In this document: positions 1-10,945 of the stretch, in pieces | How the letters are laid out: every line of letters begins with the position of its first letter | How positions within the stretch are numbered: position 1 is the stretch's first letter | DNA from: Chamaelirium japonicum | Lineage: Eukaryota > Streptophyta > Magnoliopsida > Liliales > Melanthiaceae | DNA: 64,000 nt | Direction of reading: 5' to 3' | Assembly: GCA_947650365.1 (NCBI GenBank) | Contig: OX393551.1 | Span: 3,548,001-3,612,000, forward strand | Position numbers and translations under genes: made by a program | Notes under the pieces: generated by a model | The model's input: the letters and a program-made list of their open reading frames with translations, nothing else | Told to the model about the DNA's origin: nothing | The model's database searches: none

Positions 1-999
1 AACTCCTACTGCCAAGCTAATAGTCTGATCTTAATCAAAACCAAACCCTAAAAGGCTAAACGCCACTAGTATTAGGGTACTAGAAAGAGACCATTACCAC
101 CCAAAGACTCATACCCAATTGGTCAGGATTGTACACGAGTCAACCATGCTAACCAAAACGGTCCGACACTACCATATCAATTTCAACTCCACACTAAAGG
201 CGAGATTATGAATTAGATGACGATTATGGTGTCACTATTCCTCTAAACTAGGGCTAAAGATACAGAACACATGTCTACGTGCCTGTATAAATGACAAGGA
301 GAGTAGGGGATAACCTTACCTCCAAGTCACTCGTAAGAGCCTAAGCATAATATATTTCTAGTTTTACATGATAGATTCTACCCTACTTAACCATCTAATC
401 AACTACTAATATATTGCATAATCGTACATAATACTTTATATTAAAAATCTCTAACCTGACTATTTAACCGTGCATCACTGTCAGTGAGCAAGAGGGGCAT
501 CCCTCTAACCCGATAGGGACATGGGACATGGCTCCTATAGCACGATAGTGATACCGCCATCACGTCAGGGTCTCCTATCCTATCTGTACTTTCTAACTAT
601 CCTAATTTGTTTGCATGTCCGTACAATATCGTTGATGAGTAGGAGAGGCACTCCCCCAACCAAACAAGGATAGGGAATATGACTCCTATAGTACGATAAT
701 GGTACAAAGGTTATGCAAGGCTTTTCTCCTATATTACTCTCAATTAGTCTTTCATAAATTACCTGCGTTGCCAAGTATCGTCATCGGTAAGCATGAGGGG
801 CATCCCCCTAACCCAATAGGGATAGGGTATATGACTCCTACCGCATGACAACGGTACCGTAGGCATGCCCGTCTTTACTTATCCTAATATATGACTCCTT
901 TACCCTAACCTAATGATGATATAATGCGTCGCTCCCAAGTAGAAGGTGCCACGATATATTTTGACCTAAACTCGATAGAGGATAATCCTCTACACGCTG
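1..999. repeat. Non-coding stretch upstream of Tat gag, with about three diverged ~150-bp tandem units
   Basis: No gene is visible. Three diverged copies of one unit follow each other at about 480, 632 and 783. Each carries a phrase like gaggggcatccccctaaccc, then 'atagggata' and 'gactcctat..gataa.ggta'. The spacing is about 151 bp. It lies directly 5' of a Tat-type gag, so I infer LTR or 5' leader sequence of that element. I see neither an LTR boundary nor a primer-binding site, so the element's left end may be outside the window. Confidence 0.55.
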
Positions 1000-1852
1000 T
1001 AAAGGTACCTCCATCTTAACTCCAACTCTACCGAAGTTCAATTGCTTAAAGGGAGATCCGACTCTTCATATTCTGGTGTTTAAACAAGCTTTGACGCTGC
1101 ACGAAGAGGAGAACAACATACTCTGCTGGACCTTCGCTGGTAGTCTCGATGAGCTGTTCCTCGATTGGTATTACAACCTTCATGCTGGATCTATCGCTCA
1201 GTTCGGAGTCCTTGCAAACCACTTTGTCCAGCACTATCAACTCAACCTCAAGCCGGAGAAGAAACTTGATTCTCTCTATCGATTGAGGATGGGAGCTGAT
1301 GAGAGTCTTCGTAACTTAACACAAAGATTCTACAACAAGCATGGCACTCTCTCCAGGCGACATCTTGACGATGAAGCCATCATGTTGGCCTTCTAAAACA
1401 CTCTCCGCTTCGACCTGTATATCTACAACGACTTCATCCGAAATCCTCCGCCATCCCTCGGCGCGATGTTCGATCAGATCCAGCAGGAAATAGAGGTCGA
1501 AGAAGACTAAATTGCCTGTAAGGGATGTGAGTCCAGACGGCGACCCATTGGAAGGAAGGCGCCAAAGCATATGGCTAAGGCCCACAATGCAGAGGCACCA
1601 ACACCTCCGCCCTCCAAACGACCAAGAGAAGATGGTAGGAGATCGCCTCTAAAGAAAACAACATTCACCAACTGGACCCTTCCGATCAAGCAAATTCTTG
1701 ATCAAATTCAACATAAAGAATTTCTTCGACGGCCGAACCCTCTGCAACTAGATACCAAACTCACTGTCGATAAATATGTCTACTACGACTTTCATCGCAG
1801 TCATGGTCATCCAACCATTTGATGCTTCTGACTAAAGTATCATTTGGAGGAC
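1000..1852 (+). pseudogene. Ty3/gypsy Tat-lineage gag, N-terminal part, broken
   Basis: Translation gives a Retrotrans_gag domain from about 1014 to 1396: LPKFNCLKGDP, then HILVFKQALTLHEEENNILCW and WYYNL...F..HFVQHYQLN. A stop at 1394-1396 interrupts it, after which the frame continues with FDLYIYNDFIRNPPPSLGAMF. A second block at 1571-1822 has a basic, Pro-rich stretch and the conserved Tat tail DQIQHKEFLRRPNPL...KYVYYDFHRSHGH. A stop replaces the codon that should lead into the zinc-knuckle-like tail. The gene is split at 1853-1857 by a nested insertion and resumes at 14247. Known role: gag forms the virus-like particle. This copy is dead. Confidence 0.85.
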
Positions 1853-1857
1853 CTATT

Positions 1858-3220
1858 TGTTGGAAATAAATCCCTGGTAGAGGCCCGTAGTGGAAGCAAA
1901 GAGAAGGTCCGAAGACCGTGAGCGGTGTGCGTTACATATCAAAATTTTCATCGAAACCATCTATATATGCGTGTATGAATCTAGCATGGCAACTACGCGA
2001 ACCCCTAACGACGATCTAACGCGAAAGAATAATCTAGCATGTATGCATGTTCTATCTATGCTAGATCTACATGTTAGAGATCATACCTGCGTGCGGATTC
2101 TTTCACCGCAACAAGTTTCTTCTTTGTCGATGGAGACGGGCTCGGATCTGCTCGATATAGCTTCAGTGCGATGGCCATAACTTTCTGCTCCGAACTCGGA
2201 TTGGGCTGAAATTTGGACTGCAAGTAGCCAACTTCGAGACGCAACTTTTGCAACAAGTTTCACCTATTTTGGACTTCTGTATCTCCAGAAATCACAGAAA
2301 TAATGTTGATTTTCTGTGCAGATTCTGGACAGCAAAAGGTTGCGGGAAATGCCTTCTAGTTCACCCGATCTCACACGATGCACGGCACCTCGTCGATGGA
2401 TCTCTAAGTGCCTCCATACGACGAGCCTTCTCCTTCTACGAAACACTACGAGAGGAAGGCGAGTTGCCATCCAATGGCGCAAGCGAGAGAGAGTGAGACG
2501 AGAAAGGAGATGCGAAGAGAGGAGAGGGGGTGGCTAGGGTTTCCCCATGCCAAGGCCGGCCCTAGGGCTTGCATGGCTTTATTATTTTGCCCCCCCTCTC
2601 TCCTATTTCCTTATATAGGGCCGGCCTATCCATATGGATAGGGATGGTACGGATAAGGTTGACTGATTCAAACCTTCTCCCTATATATCTCTTCTTTATC
2701 TCTATCTTTTCCTTCGTTTTGAAAACGGTCAAAACTAGCCCATTTTCTGTGCCTCATGACCGGCCCTTTCATCGGAGGCAACAACCTCCTGAAACCAATG
2801 GGGCCGGCCTTGACCAGTCTCCCAACACTTAGGGCCGGCCCCCCTAGTACATAGTGGCGCATGATATGACCAAAATGCCCTTATGTCACTAGTTAGCCGT
2901 TCCTCGTGTACGAGACTTTGCAAGGCACACATAAGTGAAGTGCACCAGTGATTTCACTATTTTCTGATGTTCCCGTAGGGTGCCCCTAGTGAATTCAATT
3001 AATCAACTCGCAACATGTCCCGGTGTATCACACCCATGTGGTAAAGTCCACTTATGAGAAGGAATTGCTACATGCGTCTCTGCACTAACCTAGGGTTTCC
3101 CCTTAGTACACACACGTAGCTACACATCTACCGTGCACTAGTGCAAAGCACTCACAGAGCGTATGCTTGGACTTCTCGCTTCCTCTAACTACGTTCTGTG
3201 TTTCGAGGAGATGGTATAAG
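1858..3220 (-). repeat. Left part of a split solo Copia LTR (older insertion)
   Basis: Starts TGTTGG directly after target duplication CTATT (1853-1857). It is homologous to 3221-4582 along its whole length but clearly more diverged than the two LTRs of the nested element. It ends where that element entered at ATAAG (3216-3220). With 13279-14241 it rebuilds an LTR of about 2.33 kb ending TAACA, followed by CTATT at 14242-14246. No internal sequence of its own survives, which is the footprint of LTR-LTR recombination. Orientation is taken from the complete relative inside it. Confidence 0.9.
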
Positions 3221-5548
3221 TGTTGGATGTAAATCCTTGGTAGAGGCCCGCAGCGGAAGCAATGGGAAGGTCCGAGGACCGTAGGCGGTGTGCGTTACAT
3301 ATCAAAATTTTCATCGAAACGATCTACATATGCGTGTATGAAACTAGCATGGCAACTATGCAAACCCCTAACGACAATCTAACGCAAAAGAACAATCTAG
3401 CATGTATGCATGTTCTAATTATGTTAGATCTACCTGTTAGAGATCATACCTGCGTGCGGAATCTTTCACCGCGACAAATTTCTTCTTTGTCGATGGAGAC
3501 GGGCTACGGATCTGCTCGACATAGCTTCGGTGCGATAGTCATAACTTTCTGCTCCGAACTCCGATTGGGCTGAAATTTGGACTGCAGGTAGCCAACTTCG
3601 AGACGCAACGTTTCCAATAAGTTTCACATCGTTTAGACTTCTGTAACTCCCGGAATCGCAGAAACAACGTTGATTTTCTGTGCAGATTCTGGACAGAAAA
3701 GGTTGCGGGAGACGCCTTCTAGTTCACCCGATCTCACACGATGCACGGCACCTCGTCGATGGATCTTTGAGTGCCTCCATACGATGAGCCTTCTCCTTCT
3801 ACGAAACACCACGTGAGGAAGACGAGTCGCCATCCAATGGCGCAAGCGAGGGAGAGAGAGACGAGGGAGGAGATGCGAAGAGAGGAGAGGGGCTTCGGTT
3901 TCCCCATGGCTTGCATGGCCGGCCCTAGGGCTTGCCCATGCATCTAATTTCGTGCCCCCTCTCTCTCCTTCTCATATATAGGGCCGGCCTATCCATATGG
4001 ATAAGGACAGTATGGATAAGGATGATTGATTCAAGCCTTATCCCTATATATCTCTTCTTTATCTCTATCCTTTCCTTGTTTTCGAAAACGGTCAAAACCA
4101 GCCCGTTTTCTGCGCCTCATAACCGGCCCCTTCATCGGAGGCAACAACCTCCCGAAACTAATGGGGCCGGCCTTGACCAGTCTCTCAACACTTAGGGCCG
4201 GCCCCCTTAGTGCATAGTGGCGCATGGTATGACCAAAACGCCCTTATGCCACTAGTTGGCCGTTCCTCGTGTACGAGACTTTGCAAGGCACACATAAGTG
4301 AAGTGCACTAGTGATTTCACTATTCTCTGAGGTTCCCGTAGGGTGCCCCTAGTGAAGTCAACTAGTCAACTCGCAACATGTCCCGGTGCATCGCACCCAT
4401 GTGGCAAAGTCCACTTATGGCAAGGAATTGCTACATGCGTCTCTGCACTAACCTAAGGTTTCCCCTTAGTGCACACACATAGCTACGCATCTATCATGCA
4501 CTAGTGCGAAGCACTCACGGAGCGTATGCTTGGACTTCTCGCTTCCTCTAACTACGTTCTGTGTTTCGACGAGATGGTATAAGAACCGTACATAATGTCG
4601 ATAAGGTGGAACCTTCAGGGACCAGGGTTCATGGCTTCCAACTCAGACTCGATCGACACACTACCCGAGTGTACCATCGATCCTCTGAGTCCGAGTTAAC
4701 CTGCGTAGCCACCCAGAGTGCGACGCAGGCTGCACTCCAATTCTCCCGGACTTACTATGTTCTCTCTCATACCCCTGCTCTCCGCTTAGTATGGTAAACT
4801 CGCTGTCCCTCCACTTGGTGCCATGATGCAACTCGAGCAGTGGAGAATACCGTCAGACTCGAGTGCTCATATGACTCGGATCCTTCCCGGTTGACCACAT
4901 ACATCGTACCTCCGATTACTCTTCCGAGCAACCGGATCCGTCACCAGTCCAACTGATGACCACCTGGCCAGGGTTTAATACGACGTAGGTCAGACCAAGG
5001 AACGCACCTCCCGTTAGGGGTATGGATAGCCTACAGGAGTGACACGCTGATGCAACGCCAGCCGGGTAATCCAGTACACCGTGGTTTTGGATCACTGCAT
5101 CCGGATCCTCACACATTGGTGCGCCAAAGCACCACACAACTGGTTAGTCCACCAGACATGGTTCCTCAGGATTTAGGACCGTTTTACCCTAAGCAGAAAC
5201 ACGGTTTAGTGCACCGATGTCTGCTCATCGATCTGTGCACCGTGTTGGTTCCGTTCGGCCACAGACACTGTGCCTGGTAATGACCGTGGTGGAGACACCT
5301 ACGCTCTGTCATCCCAACAGCTTATCCTGATAGGGCGACCAACCCTTATCAGAGCTGCGAACGTATTTAGGTTACATGGGACCAGTCCCTTGAGTCTCCC
5401 ACTCAAGTGGATTACCATGTAGCCATGGCTCTCTGTTCTGTAATCAGAACACGTACTAAGGTACGTACCAATATGCAATCCTATACTATCAACCATACAA
5501 AGCTAAACACTAGGTTTTTACGAGCTATAGACCTCACCAATTCTAACA
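3221..5548 (-). repeat. 3' LTR of the complete Copia element
   Basis: 2328 bp, TGTTGG...CTAACA, nearly identical to 10946-13273. On the minus strand a TATA-like ctatatatg lies at about 3973-3981, surrounded by repeated ggccggcc palindromes (about 3913-4205). Confidence 0.92.
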
Positions 5549-5562
5549 ATCTCCCACTAGGT
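5549..5562 (-). other. Polypurine tract of the Copia element
   Basis: The minus strand reads agtgggagat immediately before the 3' LTR. This is the usual plant Copia polypurine tract that primes plus-strand DNA synthesis. Confidence 0.8.
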
Positions 5563-5599
5563 CTAACGAGGAATAACGGTGTTGAGCTCTGTAGCTTCT

Positions 5600-8300
5600 A
5601 CATGCTGCCCAAAAGCCTTTGCAGGAATTCCCTAAAGGAATTGACAACATTGTCTGTAGATTCCACCTCAGTACCGCTACTTGCATTTCCTCATATAACT
5701 GTCAGATCAAGTGGAGTTTGTACTTGATGGGTTTTCCCTCACGGCGGTGCCTAGTCTCCTTGGACCTTGCTTACCGCTCTTCTGTTGTAACAACAGATAA
5801 CTGAGCCTCTGGTACGCGTCCCAAGTTCTCTAAGAACTTCCTAAGCCTTACCACCTGATATACTACTTCGCACGCAACAACGTGCTAAGCATCTGTGGTA
5901 GAGTTTGTGATGCACTTGCTTCACACTCTACCAATTACCGCTTCTAATCCCAAAATAAAAATAATCCCTGAAATCGATTCTCTGAAACACACATCTGACA
6001 CCAAAGTCAGATCCTGTGTGTCCAATCGATATCAGGACCTGTGAAGTGCAAGCTAACTCACAATCCTTACTTAACGAGGATTTCTGAGTATGCCCTTCAC
6101 ATCGGTCCAAAGATCTGGACCCGGGTTCGACTGAAACCGACCCATCTTCCTGCTGCGCAATAGATATCTAGCCTCTTAAAACGAATCTGGCTAGAATCTT
6201 ATCTTCATGCGTAGCCTGTGACAGCAAGAGAATCTTGCTCTGGTTGTCTCGAGTTACCTTGATTCCCAGAGCATAACTCGCCTCATTAGGGTCTTTCACA
6301 TCGAATTGTGATGACTACAAACCTTTACCGTAAACAATATTCTTACATCATTTTCAATCAGTAAAATATCGTTAACGTAAAGTACTAAATACACCCTTGT
6401 AGCTATTTCACCTTTCTTGTACCAACTTGGTTTATCCTCATTCTGATCAAATCCGTGTGAGCGGATTCCCTTGATCAAAATAGACATTCCAACCTGGATG
6501 CTTGTATCAGTCCATAAATGGACCATTGCAACTTGCATTCCATATCTTCCTAACCTACTGACACAAAGCCTGAGGCTACATCATCCATATGTCCCTTTTC
6601 AAATTTCCGTTAGGGAATAACTGTCTTGACATCCATCAACCAGATCTCCCAACTATAATGGGCTGTGATGGATTAAGAGGATCCGTTATAGACTTAGGCA
6701 TAGCTACTAGTGAGATGGTTTTGACATAGTCAATCCCTTCTCCTTTGGTAACTAATCTAGCTACTTAAGTCTTAACCGGGTGCTCTTCTTATACACCTCC
6801 TACACCCTGAAGGGTGATAGTGCTATAAGTGTCAAGACTGTTCCAAGGGACATTGATGTAAGCTTGCCTCCATGGTCTTTTGTCAGTCAGAGCTGTCGGA
6901 AGCTCCCACTACTTCTTCGTAGCTCTAGGGATCATCCTCCTGAAACTCTGGATTAACTATCAAAGTTTCTCCATAGTATCTTTCAGGAGCTCTGATGGTC
7001 CCACAACGATGAGGTGGTGGTGGTACAAAGGAAGCTCCCACTACTTCTTCGTAGCTCTAAGGATCATCCTCCTGAAACTCTGGATTAACTATCGAAGTTT
7101 CTCCATAGTATCTTTCAGGAGCTCTGATGGTCCCACAACGACGAAGTGGTGGTGGTACAAAAGTGAATTGTTTCTACAGTGTCTGGTATACTAGTTTCTT
7201 GTATCATCTACTCCCACTACGTTTTCAGATGCGCACTCTCTACCAGTACCCAGTAGTTCACCCAGAACTACCTTACCGGTAAACTTATGGTCTATAATAT
7301 AATCCTGGTCTAGGTAGATGGTATTCGTAGAAACGATTACCTTTCAAACCTCAAGATCATAGAACAGTCCACCTTATGCCTCCTAAGGGTAACCTACAAA
7401 CAGATATACCTGGAACTACATCTCCATCTCATCCCTCTTGTCCTTTTGCACAAGTGCAGGATAACCCTATATCTCGAGACTCTATAGTGTCAGCTTTCGC
7501 TTAGACCATAGCTCTCTATAGGTCTGAGGCACTGATCTAGATGAGAGAGAGTTTCAGATATAAGCTACTGTTTTAAGGTACAAACCCACCAAAGGGTGGG
7601 TAGTACATTTGGCAATATTCATCATACTACGGATCATGTCAAACAGGGTCCGATTCCTTCTCTCGGAGACTTCATTCTGACGTTTCATCCTAGGAGCATT
7701 TAACTGGGAGATAATCTCATGCTCCTTCAGGATCCTATGGAACCCATCCGATAGGTTCTCATTCCCTCGATTAAATCGAAGAGACTCCTATCATCTGGAC
7801 GCTCTTAGAACCATAGACGTCAAAATTAACTAACTTCCATACCTTCATGACCCTTTTAGTTATTCTGCCTTCCAGATTACACTCATAGGTTAGAAGGATC
7901 TCCGATGATTCTGTGAACAGAAACTCGACCTTCTGTCACCTCTGAATTTATCTAAGGCAAAATATCTAAATCAGATGGATCACAAATGGGATAGATTCTT
8001 CGAAAGATTTAGATGAATTTAAATTTGACGCTGCAGCTGTCATGAAATCTATTTCCGAATTAAGATTAAATTTAAAGAGATTATTCTGATCTATTCCTCT
8101 AGTACTGAAGCTATCTTTTCAGTTTAAGATACACACAAACGGTGCTGTCTAAAACTAAAAACTTCATTTACCAAGGAGGAAACAGAACTACATCTCTAAA
8201 AAACAAAATCTGTATTTCGAAAAAACTAAGACATTCATATCTAACAGCTTCCGCAGCGGCTTATGGCATCAGTACCTATGTTAGGATTACTTCACTATAA
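5600..8300 (-). pseudogene. Degenerate Copia pol (integrase, RT, RNase H remains)
   Basis: The clearest block is the reverse transcriptase at 6296-6538 (minus): GIRSHGFDQNEDKPSWYKK followed by YLVLYVNDILLIEND. The family's catalytic YVDD is here YVND, so one catalytic aspartate is lost. At 6700-7162 the minus strand carries the integrase-RT linker pattern, with RAPERYYGE and EDDP.SYEEVVGAS and stops between. Many stops and frameshifts occur on both sides, and I could not delimit integrase or RNase H. Its order relative to gag and the LTRs is normal for Copia. Non-functional. Confidence 0.72.
6898..7161 (-). repeat. 132-bp tandem duplication inside Copia pol
   Basis: The block starting ggaagctcccactacttc at 6898 is repeated from 7030 with only a few substitutions. 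The period is 132 bp, exactly 44 codons, so the duplication keeps frame. It covers the integrase-RT linker of the degenerate pol. Confidence 0.9.
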
Positions 8301-8559
8301 AGTAGCCTTCTGCTTTTTTTGAATCTTTATAGACCCGAAGTCTACATTCCAAGAAGCATAAGAGCTGCTAGTAGATAGCGACTTTACTCCTAACATCCTG
8401 AGGCCATACTCAATCTTCAAATACCCTCTATTCTCGCCAAAACAGAAACACTTCCGTCTTTAGCGTTACTAGACTTAGGAGTCCACACCAGTTTCTGCAC
8501 TATAATAGTTTTCGATCTCTGATAAGTTACTTCCTTAGGTTCTTCTAAAGAAGGCCTAG

Positions 8560-8990
8560 GTTAAGCACTAAAGGCTTTGCCTTTAATCTTGATCCCATCC
8601 TTTGTCTCTTGGAAATCTCCTTAGAAGTTCTGCGTTTATCATCTCTAACTTGTTAAAGCTAAAGTTTCTGATAACGCCTTCGAAGGTTCCAGACAAGGAT
8701 GCAAGACAGACGCCTTCCACTACCTCGTCATCCGGTACTATGTCTTTGGAATCTAGTTCGATCTGGAACTCAAAGATGTGTTCCCGAATAAGCATACCCT
8801 CAGACATCTCGGTACCGACAAGTATCTTAGTGGAAAAGCGATGAGTCGACTGACTTCGCCTTCCAGACATCTAATGCAAGTAAAACTTAATTAGAGAAGA
8901 CCCGGCATATCTCTGACTCGCTTCTAAAGAGTTGTCCGCAAGTCTGCTATAACATAGCACTTGCACATCTCCTTAGACTCTCGTCAGTCT
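8560..8990 (-). pseudogene. Degenerate Copia gag
   Basis: The minus-strand frame 8870-8583 reads HRFSTKILVGTEMSEGML, IREHIFEF, DDEVVEGVCLASLSGTFEGVI and NFSFNKLEMINAELLRRF. This is the order of the Copia gag (UBN2-type) capsid domain. The part that should precede it (about 8871-8990) contains stops. The frame ends soon after the domain and I see no intact zinc knuckle. Known role: capsid of the virus-like particle. Confidence 0.7.
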
Positions 8991-10930
8991 TAATATGCCC
9001 TAGTTAGTGCCCTAGTGATATCTGGACCCATTAGGTCTAATACAGGGATACTTAGATTATATGCCAATGTACGTTTTTACTACCCTATGCATAAGCTAAA
9101 GAAAGTGCTTCGGCTCTACGTAGTTAGAGACCCGATAACTGGTTCTCTTATGGGATAGCGGATAGGGGAACTATATGGTTGAATAAAAACGAATGCAAAA
9201 TAACTTATTTTATGGATTTTTAAAATAAGCTAATTATATCCAAATGTCAGCGCTACCCTCACAGCGAAGACACCTCTATGGATTAATTAACCATGTATGT
9301 AAGATCTCGGAATCGACTACACCTGCCCTAGGGGGCATCATGCAACGTCAATCCGCTTACACGGGCCTTTCCTTGACCCTATCCAAATCTGCCAACTAAG
9401 GGCTTTGATGGACCATGGTTATCCTTTTGGCCAGTGCCACGTGATCCCCATTGTGCAAGCAACAGATGCCTCACGTCCACTTCGGATGCTTACCCACAAG
9501 CCTAAGCAATTACGGCATGGGAGTTCATGCGGCCCCCACTAGGGTGGGATAAAAAGCCCTTCTCTCCTGGCCCCGTAATCGCCATATCCTGAAGGAGACC
9601 GCTAAGTTATCTGGCATGGAAAAACATAACCCTCACCCTAGGGGGTGTCGAGCTACGCCCTTCCACCCAGACACAAAGCAGTTGGTTGTGGAGGCCAGAG
9701 GATCTCGACGAGTCCTCTTACACATCCCTTATTATAGTTAAGGGTTATTTAATGCAAGTATGAGTGTACTCTATGGTCACGACAACCTATACACTAGACC
9801 CTGGTCATACCGTGCTCCCACTAGCGTTTCAAGCCTTTCTTGAAGCATTAATCGATCTCGGAATATCATAGTCCCTGCCTCAAGTGGATTTCTCCACTCA
9901 AGGGTCACATTACATATCCCAAGAACATCGATGCTCTGCAAACATGGCTATTACGCTAATGCCCTAGAGCCTAGCCTAAGGTCAGACTGACAGGAAAGGT
10001 CTTCCACTACCATGGCGCCTCGCTTATAAATTTGACGAATGATGTCATAGTAGAATTCCAACTCATTCTAGGTTTCGATGCTTGCCAAATAGGCACACTC
10101 GACTAATCGGGTGTTGTCCTAATGGGGGCATAACCAAATGTGAGGAATTTATTCTATCATCAAGGGTCAATTAAATAATAGGCGTCACTAGTGGAATCCT
10201 ATCCTAATAAGGTCGCTAGGACCCGAGGGGAAAGGGCATCCCTCTAACACAGATAATCAAATTATTGCATCGAGGTTCTCTACATAAATATAAAGAACTA
10301 CTGAAAGAAACATGCACACAACTGAATCAAGTTCAGGGTCCGACCCCTGAACCTGACTGGCACAGCGCAGGCTCTTTGTCTCCTTCGCAAGGTCCTCGAT
10401 CCGGTGCAAGCCTCTGTATACGATCTACTGACGCTTTCTGCCCTTTGCCGTCATCGTGTACGCTTCGCCGAATCGCCATCATCCTCCAAGGTTCCGCTCA
10501 TCCTCCCGGTGGTGGATCTCCACGGTAAGTCCTCCTCTTCAATCTGTAACCGAAAAAGATCTAGTACGCTTCGAGCAGGTGCTCGCCCGTACACAATTTC
10601 CTAGAACAAAAAGGAAAACAAACCTAGCTAAAAGCCTGGGAATCAAGGGTGGTAAATCTTCACCTCTTGCCCGACTATGGCTCTAAAATCTATCCACACA
10701 CAGAAGAAAAAACATCCAGATAAAATTGCTAACACGGGGTCCGACCCCCGGTAGCAAGCAATCACATATCCAGAATAATTTTAGAAGCGGTGCCCTGCAA
10801 GAACGATTCATAGAACACACAAAAAAATATACTATGCATGATCTACTCGTAGAACCCCGATGGCGGCACATACTATTCATGCGCGCACATGACGGTTTCA
10901 TGAAAAAACATGAAACGCACACCACTAGCG
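8991..10930. other. Long 5' region of the Copia element, no gene recognised
   Basis: About 1.9 kb between the primer-binding site and the gag remains. No open frame resembles a known protein. It could be an unusually long leader, or gag remains decayed beyond recognition. The phrase gggcatccctctaac near 10227 resembles the tandem unit at 480-870, which may be chance. Confidence 0.5.
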
Positions 10931-10945
10931 GGCTCTGATACCAAT
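10931..10945 (-). other. Primer-binding site, initiator tRNA-Met type
   Basis: The minus strand reads attggtatcagagcc beside the 5' LTR. The core tggtatcagagc is the standard plant initiator tRNA-Met complement and fixes the element's direction. Confidence 0.9.
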
